Assembly: GCA_910579325.1 (NCBI GenBank)
Contig: CAJTTU010000009.1
Coordinates: 8,765 to 69,314 of the forward strand
DNA length: 60,550 nt
Source of the DNA: an uncultured Lachnospiraceae bacterium
GTDB taxonomy: Bacteria > Bacillota > Clostridia > Lachnospirales > Lachnospiraceae
Reading direction: 5' to 3'
This document shows, piece after piece, positions 43,022 to 51,339 of this stretch (its first letter is position 1; the number at the start of each line of letters is the position of its first letter). Position numbers and translations under genes: made by a program. The notes beneath the pieces are model-generated. The model was given only the letters and a program-made list of their open reading frames with translations, did no database searches and was not told the DNA's origin.

Positions 43022-43297
43022 AGATACATTCGCCCCCTTCGAGCAAAAATTTTTCTTTTTGTAACCAGTTTACCACTAATAATCTCACAAAACAACTTGA
43101 TCTCTGCTTTTTTAACGTATCTTTTTCCGTGTACGGATTATATACAAAAGGAACCGGTAACAGCGCGGTTATCATCTGTTATCCGGTTCCCCGTGTCTTT
43201 TATTTCTGCCTTTTATTCTTTTTTACCCCGCTCTTTCTGCCTCTGACTCCGCCCGGAAACGTCTGCCGGCCGGTCTGACACGGCTTACCGGGAAAAC
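43022..43297. other. Intergenic region between KDG kinase and the unknown operon
   Basis: Holds the terminator at 43144-43190 and, nearer the downstream gene, a possible minus-strand promoter (TTGTTT, 17 bases, TAAACT). No small gene seen. Confidence 0.4.
43144..43190 (-). terminator. Terminator of the KDPG aldolase / KDG kinase operon
   Basis: Arms GGAACCGG-TAACAG and CTGTTATCCGGTTCC (one bulged base), followed on the minus strand by TTTTG, about 110 bases after the kinase stop. Confidence 0.75.
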
Positions 43298-44329
43298 TTA
43301 TCTCTGCACACGCCCGGAAGCGTCCCCGCCGGCCAGCCGTTCGGCCTCCTCTTTCGTAATCAGATTCAGATCCCCCGGTATGGTATGCTTTAAAGCAGAA
43401 GCCGCCACCGCGAATTCCAGCGCCTCTTTCATTTCCTTTCCCTCTGCCAGAGCACAGATCAGCCCGGCCGCAAAGGAATCGCCGCCGCCCACTCTGTCCA
43501 CAATCGGCGTAATCCGGTATCTGCGGGAACGATAAAATTCCCTGGTCCTCCCGTCCATGATACATGCGGACCAGCCGTTGTCGGAAGCGCTGAAACTCTC
43601 CCGCAGAGAACCCACCACATACCGGAAGCCGAACCGGTCCGCCATCTGATTGAAAATATCCACATATCCGGCCAGTTCCAGCTCTCCCGCCGTCACATCC
43701 GTATTCCCCGGTCTGAATCCCAGTACCTTCTGGGCGTCCTCCTCATTGCCAATGCACACATCCACATATTCCATCAGGCCGGTCATCACCTCACGGGCCT
43801 TTTCGGAAGACCACAGTTTTTTTCGGAAATTCAGATCCACCGATACGGTGACGCCATGGTCCTTCGCCGCTTTCAGCGCAGCCTCCGTAAGGGCCGGCGC
43901 CGTATCGCTGACCGCCGGAGTAATGCCGGTAAAATGAAACCATTCCGCGTCCTGAAAAATCGCGTTAAAATCAAAATCCTCCGGCCTTGCGGTACAGATC
44001 GCGCTGCGGGCTCTGTCATATACCACATTGGACGCTCTCATAGCAGCGCCTGTCTCCAGAAAATAAATGCCCAGCCGTTCCCCGCAGCGGGCGACATGCT
44101 TCGTACCCACGCCATATTTCCTCAGCGCGGCCAGAGCGCATTCCCCGATCGGATTATCCGGCAGCGCCGTGACAAATTCCGCCTCGTGGCCGAAGCCGGC
44201 CAGAGACACAGCCACATTTGCCTCGCCGCCGCCATAATTCACATCAAAGGTGTCCGCCTGAATAAAACGTTCGTTGCCCGGCGTGGACAGCCGCAGCATG
44301 ATTTCGCCCATCGTTACAATTTTCGCCAT
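43298..44329 (-). CDS. kdgK: 2-keto-3-deoxygluconate kinase (PfkB family)
   Basis: Phosphorylates 2-keto-3-deoxygluconate (KDG) to KDPG. The 343-residue sugar kinase has the PfkB start GEIMLRLSTPG, NYGGGEANVAVSLAGFG and the catalytic signature DRVGGGDSFAAGLI with its Asp base. It is 28 bases behind KDPG aldolase, which settles its likely substrate: together they turn KDG from hexuronates (pectin, glucuronides) into pyruvate and glyceraldehyde-3-phosphate. GGAGGTG precedes the ATG. The upstream dehydratase, isomerase and transport genes are not in this window. Confidence 0.9.
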   Translation of the reverse strand: MAKIVTMGEIMLRLSTPGNERFIQADTFDVNYGGGEANVAVSLAGFGHEAEFVTALPDNPIGECALAALRKYGVGTKHVARCGERLGIYFLETGAAMRASNVVYDRARSAICTARPEDFDFNAIFQDAEWFHFTGITPAVSDTAPALTEAALKAAKDHGVTVSVDLNFRKKLWSSEKAREVMTGLMEYVDVCIGNEEDAQKVLGFRPGNTDVTAGELELAGYVDIFNQMADRFGFRYVVGSLRESFSASDNGWSACIMDGRTREFYRSRRYRITPIVDRVGGGDSFAAGLICALAEGKEMKEALEFAVAASALKHTIPGDLNLITKEEAERLAGGDASGRVQR

Positions 44330-44357
44330 ATTGATTCACCTCCGCATTTGCCCAAAT

Positions 44358-44996
44358 TCAGTTTCTGATCTGCCGCGCCAGTTCAACCGCCCTTTTGGTC
44401 AGTTCCTGAATCTCGTCAAATTTCCCGGCCCTGATCAGTTCTCCTTTCACCATCCAGCTTCCTCCGCAGGCCAGAACTCTGGGAAATTCCAGATAGCTTC
44501 CGATATTTTTCTCATTGATTCCGCCGGTCGGCATAAATCTCATCCTCACATAGGGAGCGGCCAGAGCCCTGATCATCTCCAGTCCGCCCGCTGCCTCCGC
44601 AGGAAAAAACTTCACTGCGTTAAGACCAAATTCCATGGCCCGCTCCACATCGCTGGGGGTGGCGGTACCGGGAAGCATCGTGACTCCTTTGTCCAGACAA
44701 TGCCCTACAACCCTGGGATTCAGACCGGGGCTGACGATAAATTCCGCCCCTGCCGCCATCGCTCTGTCCGCCTGCTCCGTGGTCAGCACCGTCCCCGCGC
44801 CCACCAGCATCTTTGGAAATTCTTCCGTCATAATCCTGATTCCTTCCTCGGCTGCCTCCGTTCGAAAAGTCACCTCCGCACAGGGGAGGCCGCCATCGCA
44901 TAATGCTTTGGCCAGAGGTCTTGCATCTTTTACATCTTCCAGCAGTACCACAGGGACAATGACAGTTTTTTTTATTTTCTCTAATACGTCGCTCAT
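44358..44996 (-). CDS. eda: KDPG/KHG aldolase
   Basis: Splits 2-keto-3-deoxy-6-phosphogluconate into pyruvate and glyceraldehyde-3-phosphate in the Entner-Doudoroff and hexuronate routes. The 212-residue protein has the catalytic Glu41 in CAEVTFRT, VGAGTVL, SPGLNP and the Schiff-base lysine Lys129 in NAVKFFPAEA, then MPTGGI. AGGAG precedes the ATG. First gene of the pair with KDG kinase. Confidence 0.95.
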   Translation of the reverse strand: MSDVLEKIKKTVIVPVVLLEDVKDARPLAKALCDGGLPCAEVTFRTEAAEEGIRIMTEEFPKMLVGAGTVLTTEQADRAMAAGAEFIVSPGLNPRVVGHCLDKGVTMLPGTATPSDVERAMEFGLNAVKFFPAEAAGGLEMIRALAAPYVRMRFMPTGGINEKNIGSYLEFPRVLACGGSWMVKGELIRAGKFDEIQELTKRAVELARQIRN

Positions 44997-45249
44997 CTTC
45001 CTGCTCCTTTGTCATTTCTCCGCTCATTTTTTGAGATCCTGAAAGTAATCTCCCATACGTCAAGCAATTATGGGAAACTTTTTTCCAGATTTAGTTTTTG
45101 CAGTTCAGGGAAATTCATGCGGCGCGCGCTGAAAAAATTATATTCTGTCGTTGTAAAATCAAGCCGGTTTCTCATAAGAATGACATGTCGTATCTTTATC
45201 TGAATTGTATCTCCGCGTAAAGTGAAGATTCTCAGCGATATGAATTTAA
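44997..45249. other. Intergenic region upstream of the aldolase
   Basis: About 250 bases between the aldolase start and the rlmB terminator. It should hold the aldolase promoter, but no clear -35/-10 pair was found. A 70-codon minus frame (45068-45280) runs into the terminator and lacks a ribosome site. Confidence 0.35.
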
Positions 45250-45282
45250 AAATATTATGCCCGCTTTTTAAAGCGGGCATTG
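45245..45282 (-). terminator. Terminator of the cysE-cysS-mrnC-rlmB operon
   Basis: Minus-strand TGCCCGCTTT and AAAGCGGGCA around two A, then ATAATATTTTT, eight bases after the rlmB stop. Confidence 0.85.
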
Positions 45283-45289
45283 GAGCGGA

Positions 45290-46096
45290 CTATTTTCCAC
45301 CCATCCTCTGCCTCACAATCTCATAAGCCAGCACGCCGGCCGCCACGGATGCATTCAGGGAATTGATCTCCCCTTTCATCGGGATCAACGCAACCATATC
45401 GCATTTTTCCCGGACCAGACGGCTGACGCCGTTTCCCTCATTGCCGATTACCAGACCGATGGGGCCGGTCAGATTCAAGCGATACATCATCTTCCCTCCC
45501 ATATCGGCACAGACAAACCAGAGCCCCTGTTCTTTGAGCTGTTCGATGGACGCCGAAAGGTTGGTCACCCTGGCCACCGGCGTAAAGTTCAGCGCGCCGG
45601 CGGAAGCTTTTGCCACCACTGCCGTCAGGCCCGCCGCACGATGCCTGGGGATAATCACGCCATGTGCGCCGGCCAGATTTGCCGTCCGGATAATCGCTCC
45701 CAGATTATGAGGGTCCTCGATGCCGTCCAGCAGAATCAGAAAAGGCGGCTCCCCTTTCTTCCGGGCCAGCTCCAGCATATCCGCGACTTCCGCGTATTCA
45801 TAGGCAGCGGCCTGGGCGATCACACCCTGATGTCTGCCGGTCTCAGACAGCTGATCCAGCCGCTGACGGGGGACAAACTGAAACATCACATCCCGTTTCT
45901 TTGCCTCCCGGACAATGGTCTGCACCGGCCCGTCCTGACAGCCGTCCTGCACATACAAACGGTGTATGGGACGCCCGGAGCGCAGCGCCTCAAGAACGGG
46001 GTTTCGCCCCTCGATCATACCTTCCGCCTCCCCTTCCGGGCCTTCCTGTCTATATGTTCTTCTTTCAGGTATCGAACTCTTTTGCTTCCGTTCCAT
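45290..46096 (-). CDS. rlmB: 23S rRNA 2'-O-ribose methyltransferase, RlmB/TrmH family
   Basis: SpoU-class methyltransferase, likely acting on 23S rRNA G2251 with S-adenosylmethionine. The 268-residue protein has a substrate-binding N-terminal domain (IEGRNPVLEALRSG) and the knotted catalytic domain: LDGIEDPHNLGAIIRTA (motif 1), GLVIGNEGNGVSRLV (motif 2) and INSLNASVAAGVLAYEI (motif 3). It follows Mini-RNase III by 68 bases, the order usual in Firmicutes. AGGAAAAAGG precedes the ATG. A hairpin lies between the two genes. Confidence 0.92.
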   Translation of the reverse strand: MERKQKSSIPERRTYRQEGPEGEAEGMIEGRNPVLEALRSGRPIHRLYVQDGCQDGPVQTIVREAKKRDVMFQFVPRQRLDQLSETGRHQGVIAQAAAYEYAEVADMLELARKKGEPPFLILLDGIEDPHNLGAIIRTANLAGAHGVIIPRHRAAGLTAVVAKASAGALNFTPVARVTNLSASIEQLKEQGLWFVCADMGGKMMYRLNLTGPIGLVIGNEGNGVSRLVREKCDMVALIPMKGEINSLNASVAAGVLAYEIVRQRMGGK

Positions 46097-46113
46097 TCCT
46101 TTTTCCTTTCAAA

Positions 46114-46150
46114 ATCCGGTAAAACATGTAACATACACATTTTACCGGAT
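46114..46150 (-). repeat. Inverted repeat between mrnC and rlmB
   Basis: Perfect 11-base arms, ATCCGGTAAAA and TTTTACCGGAT, around 15 bases, followed on the minus strand by TTT and then the rlmB ribosome site. It could act as a partial terminator or RNase processing site that sets the rlmB level. Confidence 0.6.
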
Positions 46151-46164
46151 ATTTCGTTTCACAA

Positions 46165-46737
46165 CTAAACTCTCTTATCGCAATCCTGCTGTCGGGGTTC
46201 CAGAATATCCAGACTTCTGCGGATCAGCGTCAGCATCCGCTGGATCTGTCCGGTCAGATACAGATACCCGATCAGCGCCTCGAATCCCGTAGCTTTCTTA
46301 TAATCCGCCTCCGTGGCGTTTTTCGCCATCGTGGCAGGTTTCGCGTTGCGGCCCCGCCGGCAGACTGCCTGCTCATCTTCTGTCAGAACGCCCTCTTTCT
46401 CAAACAATTCCAGCACCTTAGCCTGGGCGGATGCTCTGACCAGACGGCAGCAATGAAGATGGAGCTTATGAGGCTTACAATTTCCCCGGTTCACCAGCAC
46501 AGTGCGCACCGCCAGGTCATATACCCCATCGCCGATATATGCCAGCGTCAACGGTGAATACGCGCGGATATCTACAGAAGACAGACGCAGCAGCACGGAA
46601 ATTTTTTCTATATACTCCGCCCATTCCGCCTCCTGAACCTGCCGCTGTCCTGGGCCGTTTATATTTTCTATGCTTTCGGTTTGCAGTCGGTTTTCCGACT
46701 CTGTCTCTCTTATTTCCTGACTCAGGCTTTCTTCCAT
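46165..46737 (-). CDS. mrnC: Mini-ribonuclease III
   Basis: Trims the ends of 23S rRNA precursor. The 190-residue protein has the RNase III catalytic helix LAYIGDGVYDLAVR with its acidic residues and no double-stranded RNA-binding domain, as expected for MrnC. It has a longer N-terminus (about 40 low-complexity residues) than the usual 130-140 residue form. Its ATG lies 16 bases inside the end of cysS with AAGGGG before it, so the genes are coupled. The cysS-mrnC-rlmB order is standard in Firmicutes. Confidence 0.93.
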   Translation of the reverse strand: MEESLSQEIRETESENRLQTESIENINGPGQRQVQEAEWAEYIEKISVLLRLSSVDIRAYSPLTLAYIGDGVYDLAVRTVLVNRGNCKPHKLHLHCCRLVRASAQAKVLELFEKEGVLTEDEQAVCRRGRNAKPATMAKNATEADYKKATGFEALIGYLYLTGQIQRMLTLIRRSLDILEPRQQDCDKRV

Positions 46738-48134
46738 TTTACCCCTTCCCTGGTATCCTCTAACAGAATTCCCATCTGGGTCAGCTGATCCCGGATCTCA
46801 TCCGCCAGGGCGAAATTTTTCTCCTTCCGCGCCTGCTGCCGTCTGGCGATCAGCTCCTCGATCTCGCTGTCCAGAAGCTGTGCCTCCCGTTTGGTCTCAA
46901 TGCCCAGCACCTGGCATAAATCCTCAATCGTTGTCTTCAGCTGCATCAGGAAGGTCCGCGTAGATTGTTCGTCCGCCTCCGTATTGCACAGCTTCACCAG
47001 CTCAAACAGGGCGGCTATCGCATCCGCCGTATTGAAATCATCCTCCATGGATGCCTCATATTTTTTCACCAGCTCCTGCACCCTGCCTGTGATCAGCCCA
47101 AGCTCCTCCCGGGTCATATCGTCAGAGGGCAGAACGCGCTCCATCAGCTCATCCAGCCGTTCCACCGCCGTCAGAATCCGATCCAGGCCATTTTTCGAAG
47201 CCTCCATCAGACTCGCGCTGAAATTTAAGGGGCTTCTGTAATGGGCGCTGAGCATAAAGAAACGAAGCACCTGCAGGTCATATTTCTCGCTGATCTCACG
47301 TACCGTAAAGAAATTGCCTTCGGATTTGGACATCTTCCTGTTGTCAATGTTCAGAAACGCATTGTGCATCCAGTACCGGGAAAATTCTTTTCCGTTGGCC
47401 GCCTCGCTCTGGGCAATCTCATTCTCATGGTGCGGAAAAATCAGGTCTTCGCCGCCGGCATGAATATCGATCTGATCGCCCAGATATTTTTTGGACATTA
47501 CGGAGCACTCGATATGCCAGCCCGGTCGGCCCTGGCACCAGGGAGATTCCCAGTAAGGCTCCCCTTCCTTTTTCGGCTTCCACAGAACAAAGTCCAGTTC
47601 GTCCTCCTTGCCGCTGCCCACCACCTTGATCTCTCTGTGGCCGGCCTGCAGGTCATCCAGGTTTTTGTGAGACAGCTTTCCATAAGGCTCAAATTTTTTC
47701 GTGCGGAAATACACCGTCCCGTCGCCAGCCGCGTAAGCGTATCCCTTTTCGATCAGCGTCCCGATCATCTCTAACATTCCGTCGATTTCCTGCGTCGCCA
47801 GCGGATGGGTCGTAGCGGGCTTGATATTCATGCCCTCCATATCCTTTTTGCACTCCGCAATATATCTGGCGGAAATCTCCGCCGCGTCCACGCCCTCTTC
47901 ATTGGCTTTCCTGATGATCTTGTCATCTACGTCAGTGAAATTCGAGACGAAATTTACGTCGTAGCCCTTATACTCAAAATACCGCCGCACCGTGTCAAAA
48001 ACGATCATCGGGCGGGCATTTCCGATATGGATAAAATTGTACACCGTGGGGCCGCAGACATACATCTTCACTTTGCCCGGTTCTAAAGGTACAAATTCTT
48101 CTTTTTTTCTGGTAAGCGTGTTATAAAGTTTCAT
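46722..48134 (-). CDS. cysS: Cysteinyl-tRNA synthetase
   Basis: Charges tRNA-Cys. The 470-residue class I enzyme has the zinc Cys27 in YVCGPTVYNFIHIGNARP with HIGN at residues 36-39, the zinc cluster CSVMSKKYLG ... HHENEIAQSEA, and KMSKSEGNFF near residue 270. AAAGGA precedes the ATG. It lies 42 bases behind cysE, and both are under the Cys T-box upstream. Confidence 0.96.
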   Translation of the reverse strand: MKLYNTLTRKKEEFVPLEPGKVKMYVCGPTVYNFIHIGNARPMIVFDTVRRYFEYKGYDVNFVSNFTDVDDKIIRKANEEGVDAAEISARYIAECKKDMEGMNIKPATTHPLATQEIDGMLEMIGTLIEKGYAYAAGDGTVYFRTKKFEPYGKLSHKNLDDLQAGHREIKVVGSGKEDELDFVLWKPKKEGEPYWESPWCQGRPGWHIECSVMSKKYLGDQIDIHAGGEDLIFPHHENEIAQSEAANGKEFSRYWMHNAFLNIDNRKMSKSEGNFFTVREISEKYDLQVLRFFMLSAHYRSPLNFSASLMEASKNGLDRILTAVERLDELMERVLPSDDMTREELGLITGRVQELVKKYEASMEDDFNTADAIAALFELVKLCNTEADEQSTRTFLMQLKTTIEDLCQVLGIETKREAQLLDSEIEELIARRQQARKEKNFALADEIRDQLTQMGILLEDTREGVKWKKA

Positions 48135-48176
48135 CGGTATCAGTCCTTTCTGTACGTATCATATAATAAATAAAAA

Positions 48177-48842
48177 TCACGCCCGTTCTCTGTTTCTGCA
48201 TATCCGAAACAGCCTGTTAATATCTTTTCTCAGCCGTTCATTCTCGTCTTTCAGCTCCTGAATATCCATCTTCACCGGATCTGGCAGATTCACCTGATCC
48301 AGATCCTGCTGGGGCAGCCGCACGTTATTCCGTTTCACCACCCGGCCCGGCACGCCGACCACGGTGGAATTAGGAGGAACGGTAGACAATACCACTGAAC
48401 CGGCCCCGATTTTTGAATTATCCCCGATGGTAAAAGAGCCCAGCACCTTGGCGCCGGCGCTGACCATCACGTTATTTCCCAGCGTCGGATGACGCTTGCC
48501 CTTTTCCTTGCCGTTGCCTCCCAGGGTCACGCCCTGAAACAATGTCACATTGTCCCCCAGCTGGGCAGTCTCTCCGATAATCACGCCGTGACCGTGGTCG
48601 ATAAACAGCCCTTTCCCGATCTTCGCGCCCGGATGAATCTCAATACCCGTTTTTCTGGCGCAGCGCTGAGAAATAAACCGTGCCAGAAAAAAATGCTTTT
48701 TCACATACAGCCGGTGGGCCAGCCGGTATTCCAGCACCGCCCAGAAGCTGGGATACAACAATACCTCCATCGAGGAATGGATCGCCGGATCACGCTCCCG
48801 CACGATGGCGATCTCGTTTTTGATATATTGGATCATGTTCAT
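48177..48842 (-). CDS. cysE: Serine O-acetyltransferase
   Basis: Makes O-acetylserine from serine and acetyl-CoA, the first step of cysteine synthesis. The 221-residue protein has an N-terminal helical domain with DPAIHSSMEVLLYPSFWAVLEYRLAH, then left-handed beta-helix hexapeptide repeats including IDHGHGVIIGETA with the catalytic His. The short helical domain matches the Firmicute/plant short form (EpsC-like). AAGGAG precedes the ATG. It is the first gene after the Cys T-box, so cysteine supply and cysteinyl-tRNA formation respond to the same tRNA. Confidence 0.94.
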   Translation of the reverse strand: MNMIQYIKNEIAIVRERDPAIHSSMEVLLYPSFWAVLEYRLAHRLYVKKHFFLARFISQRCARKTGIEIHPGAKIGKGLFIDHGHGVIIGETAQLGDNVTLFQGVTLGGNGKEKGKRHPTLGNNVMVSAGAKVLGSFTIGDNSKIGAGSVVLSTVPPNSTVVGVPGRVVKRNNVRLPQQDLDQVNLPDPVKMDIQELKDENERLRKDINRLFRICRNRERA

Positions 48843-48952
48843 CTGATTCTCCTTATTATACGATAAATATCAGTCCGCCTTTAACAAATTCCGCACCGCA
48901 TACATACTACGCTTGACAAAACATTGCGTATTTCATGAAACCTCCCTGTAGC

Positions 48953-49292
48953 ACAAAAAAACTCCATCTCTTTTTAAAGAGACGAAGTTTATCCGCGGTT
49001 CCACTCTTATTAAAGGGATACTGATCGAATCCCTTCTCTCAGCCGCGCTGCCCTTCCCGACATGATCCGGACAGTGCGCAGGCCGTTAACGCCGACGATA
49101 CGTGTCCGGCTAATTCCGGCAGCCGCCGAAACCTCACCGAACCGGCTCCCGGATGCACTTCATCTGCATTCATCACAGAACCGCTTCCAGCCCATGGCGG
49201 CCCCTCTCTGTGTTCCTCCCGCAGATTACTTTTCCGTTCACAGCCTTTATGGATTTTACAGATTTCAACTCTAAAAATCTGTTTTTATTCTC
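48953..49292 (-). ncRNA. T-box leader, cysteine-specific
   Basis: Senses uncharged tRNA-Cys and controls cysE-cysS-mrnC-rlmB. On the minus strand the T-box AAGAGTGGAACCGCGG lies at 48993-49008, followed by a terminator hairpin (AAACTTCGTCTCTTT with AAAGAGATGGAGTTT, T-tract ending at 48953). The specifier is TGC, a cysteine codon, at 49155-49157; it lines up with the TAC of the Tyr T-box, both followed by ATCC. The 5' end is approximate. Confidence 0.93.
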
Positions 49293-49299
49293 GTAATAT

Positions 49300-49328
49300 A
49301 GTGTATGTAAAATCGATCTTTTTGTCAA
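49300..49328 (-). promoter_or_regulatory. Promoter of the Cys T-box operon
   Basis: Minus-strand TTGACA and TACACT separated by 17 bases, just upstream of the T-box leader. Confidence 0.65.
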
Positions 49329-49358
49329 GGCTTTTGCGAAAAGGTTTTTTCTAAACGT

Positions 49359-49778
49359 TTATTTTCCGGCCTCCAGTTCTCTCATCCTTTTCGTACAGTA
49401 CTGGATAATATCCTGTCTTGTCACTATGCCGATAAAACTGTTTTTATCGTCGATCACCGGCACAAAATTCTGGATCGTGGCCTTCTGAATCAGATCCTCG
49501 ATATCCGCGTCCACCCGGATCGGAGCGTTATACCGCCGCCTGTCCACCTCTTTCACATGAATTTTTTCCGAATCTTTGAAATTCAGGGAAAACTCATTTT
49601 TGATATAAAACAAGATATCCCCCTCGGTGATCGTCCCTATGTACTCCCCCTTCCGGTTCAGCATGGGGATGGAGGTATAGCGGTGATACTCCATTTTTTC
49701 CAGCGCCTGACGCAGCGTTTCATCGTCATATACGTATGAAAGCTCCGCCTTGGGTGTCAAAAAAAACAATACGTTCAT
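49359..49778 (-). CDS. CBS-domain pair protein
   Basis: A 139-residue protein consisting of two CBS domains. The first is about residues 5-60 (ETLRQALEKMEYHRYTSIPMLNRKGEYIGTITEGDIL), the second about 78-130 (RVDADIEDLIQKATIQNFVPVIDDKNSFIGIVTRQDII). Such pairs bind adenine nucleotides (AMP, ATP, c-di-AMP or SAM) and control partners; no effector domain is attached. CAGGAG precedes the ATG. The start is atypical (NVLFFLTPKAELSYVYDDET), also common in Lachnospiraceae copies. Ligand and partner unknown. Confidence 0.88.
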   Translation of the reverse strand: MNVLFFLTPKAELSYVYDDETLRQALEKMEYHRYTSIPMLNRKGEYIGTITEGDILFYIKNEFSLNFKDSEKIHVKEVDRRRYNAPIRVDADIEDLIQKATIQNFVPVIDDKNSFIGIVTRQDIIQYCTKRMRELEAGK

Positions 49779-49887
49779 AATCCCATTCTCCTGTCAGTTA
49801 TCCTTCTTTCGTATAATACGCAAACATCCCCCGGCAGACTCCCGCAAATTGGCGGCAAAACGCCCTGCGAAGAATGCGGCGGCCGGC

Positions 49888-50484
49888 CTACTCAGCCGGC
49901 TCCGGACTGCCTTCTTCCTGCCGCCTGCATCCTGGGCATCCGGAACATCTGTCCCGCATCTTTTCGGCGGTAAAAAGGCCTTCGCTTTCAACCGATGAAT
50001 AGCGATAATCCGCGGCTTTGTTCAGCAGCGCAATCGCCTGGGCGGAAATCCCCTCGCCCTGTCCGGTAAAGCCCAGCCCCTCCTCCGTGGTCGCCTTGAT
50101 ACACACCTGATCTTCGGAAATCCCCAGCGCACGGGCCACATTCCTTACCATCTCCGCCCGGTAAGGCGCCAGCCTGGGACGCTGGGCAATGATGGTTGCA
50201 TCGATATTTCCGATAAAGTAAAAATTTTCCTCCAAAAATTCCCCTACACGCTCCAAAAGCCGGATACTGGAAATCCCCTTATACCGGGGATCAGTATCCG
50301 GAAAATGCTGTCCGATATCGCCGAGGGCCGCCGCTCCCAGCAATGCGTCCATGATGGCATGCACCACCACATCCGCATCCGAATGGCCTAACAGCCCTTT
50401 CTCAAATGGTATCTTTACGCCGCCCAGGATCAGGTCCCGCCCTTCCGTCAGGCGATGTACGTCATACCCCATTCCAATTCTCAT
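49888..50484 (-). CDS. ispF: 2-C-methyl-D-erythritol 2,4-cyclodiphosphate synthase with Cys-rich tail
   Basis: Closes the cyclic diphosphate in the MEP route to isoprenoids, including undecaprenyl carriers. Metal ligands Asp8 and His10 (GYDVHRL) and His42 (VVVHAIMDAL) are present, with LLGHSDADV, DIGQHFPDTDP and KATTEEGLGFTGQGEGI. The family ends near residue 157; this protein runs to 198. The extra 40 residues contain Cys180, Cys183 and Cys186 (CSGCPGC) and an acidic Glu/Pro end. The tail may bind metal or be a chance read-through to a late stop. GAGG precedes the ATG. Confidence 0.93.
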   Translation of the reverse strand: MRIGMGYDVHRLTEGRDLILGGVKIPFEKGLLGHSDADVVVHAIMDALLGAAALGDIGQHFPDTDPRYKGISSIRLLERVGEFLEENFYFIGNIDATIIAQRPRLAPYRAEMVRNVARALGISEDQVCIKATTEEGLGFTGQGEGISAQAIALLNKAADYRYSSVESEGLFTAEKMRDRCSGCPGCRRQEEGSPEPAE

Positions 50485-50526
50485 CCGCTAACCTCGTCCA
50501 TATTGATCTATACTGATATTGATCTG

Positions 50527-51198
50527 TTATGCTTTCGCCGCTTTCCTTCTGCGCCGGAACACCCGATATCCTTCCTTGCCAAACTCGGTTCGGTAAATCA
50601 GCGAATACATACCGCTGCTTAAAATCGTAGCCGCCATCACGTCCAGCACCGAATGCTGTTTCAAAAACATGGTGGACAGAATAATCGAAAGCATCAGCAG
50701 CCCGGAAGCCAGACGGAATATCGGATATTTCTTACCGTAAGTGCTTCTGACCAGAGCGATATGAACGCCGATGGACGCGTACACATGAATGCTGGGAAAT
50801 ACGTTGGTCGGCGTATCCGCCCGGTAAATCATGGATACCAGCCAGCAGAATATATTCTGATTCGGATCGACGACAGGCCGCAGCACCTGAATATTCGGCC
50901 ATAAGGTACAGATTCCCAGACAGACGCTCATCCCGACAAACAGATTTCCGGTCAGCTTATAAAATTCCTCTTTCGACTGGGTGAATAAAAACAACAGCAG
51001 CGTCCCAACCACATAAGCAAACCACAGCAGATAAGGAATAATAAAATATTCACAAAAAGGAATCTTCCGGTCCAGGGAGGCATAGATCAGATGATAGCCG
51101 CTCACATGCCTCTGCTCCAACCAGAAAAACCACGGAAAATAAATCAAACCGTACAAAAACACCCACGCATGCTTATATTTCCGTATAAATTCTTTCAT
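50527..51198 (-). CDS. PAP2-superfamily membrane phosphatase
   Basis: A 223-residue protein with about six helices. It is like lipid phosphate phosphatases and inositol-phosphorylceramide synthases: FPSIHVYAS (Pro135-His138) and KQHSVLDV with His182 and Asp186 form the catalytic centre facing outside. The first PAP2 motif (KxxxxxxRP) is weak: only VLRPVVDP is visible. The start is ATG 51198 (MKEFIRKYKHAW); the longer frame from 51303 adds unlike residues. It could recycle undecaprenyl pyrophosphate or dephosphorylate a lipid; it stands next to a lipid kinase gene. Confidence 0.82.
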   Translation of the reverse strand: MKEFIRKYKHAWVFLYGLIYFPWFFWLEQRHVSGYHLIYASLDRKIPFCEYFIIPYLLWFAYVVGTLLLFLFTQSKEEFYKLTGNLFVGMSVCLGICTLWPNIQVLRPVVDPNQNIFCWLVSMIYRADTPTNVFPSIHVYASIGVHIALVRSTYGKKYPIFRLASGLLMLSIILSTMFLKQHSVLDVMAATILSSGMYSLIYRTEFGKEGYRVFRRRRKAAKA

Positions 51199-51339
51199 AA
51201 CCACAATTACCTTTCCTAAAACTTTCACTCTGCAAATGTCTTTTTCCCTTCGATGACTGTGATTATAGCACAGTATAAAATCTCCGGCAAGGCCCTTCGG
51301 CAAATCTTTAGAAAGCTTAAGAAACTGGTAATTTTCTGG

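Noticed and set aside
45068..45280. 70-codon minus-strand frame between eda and rlmB
   Set aside because: No ribosome site, overlaps the rlmB terminator, no family features; more likely chance or debris.
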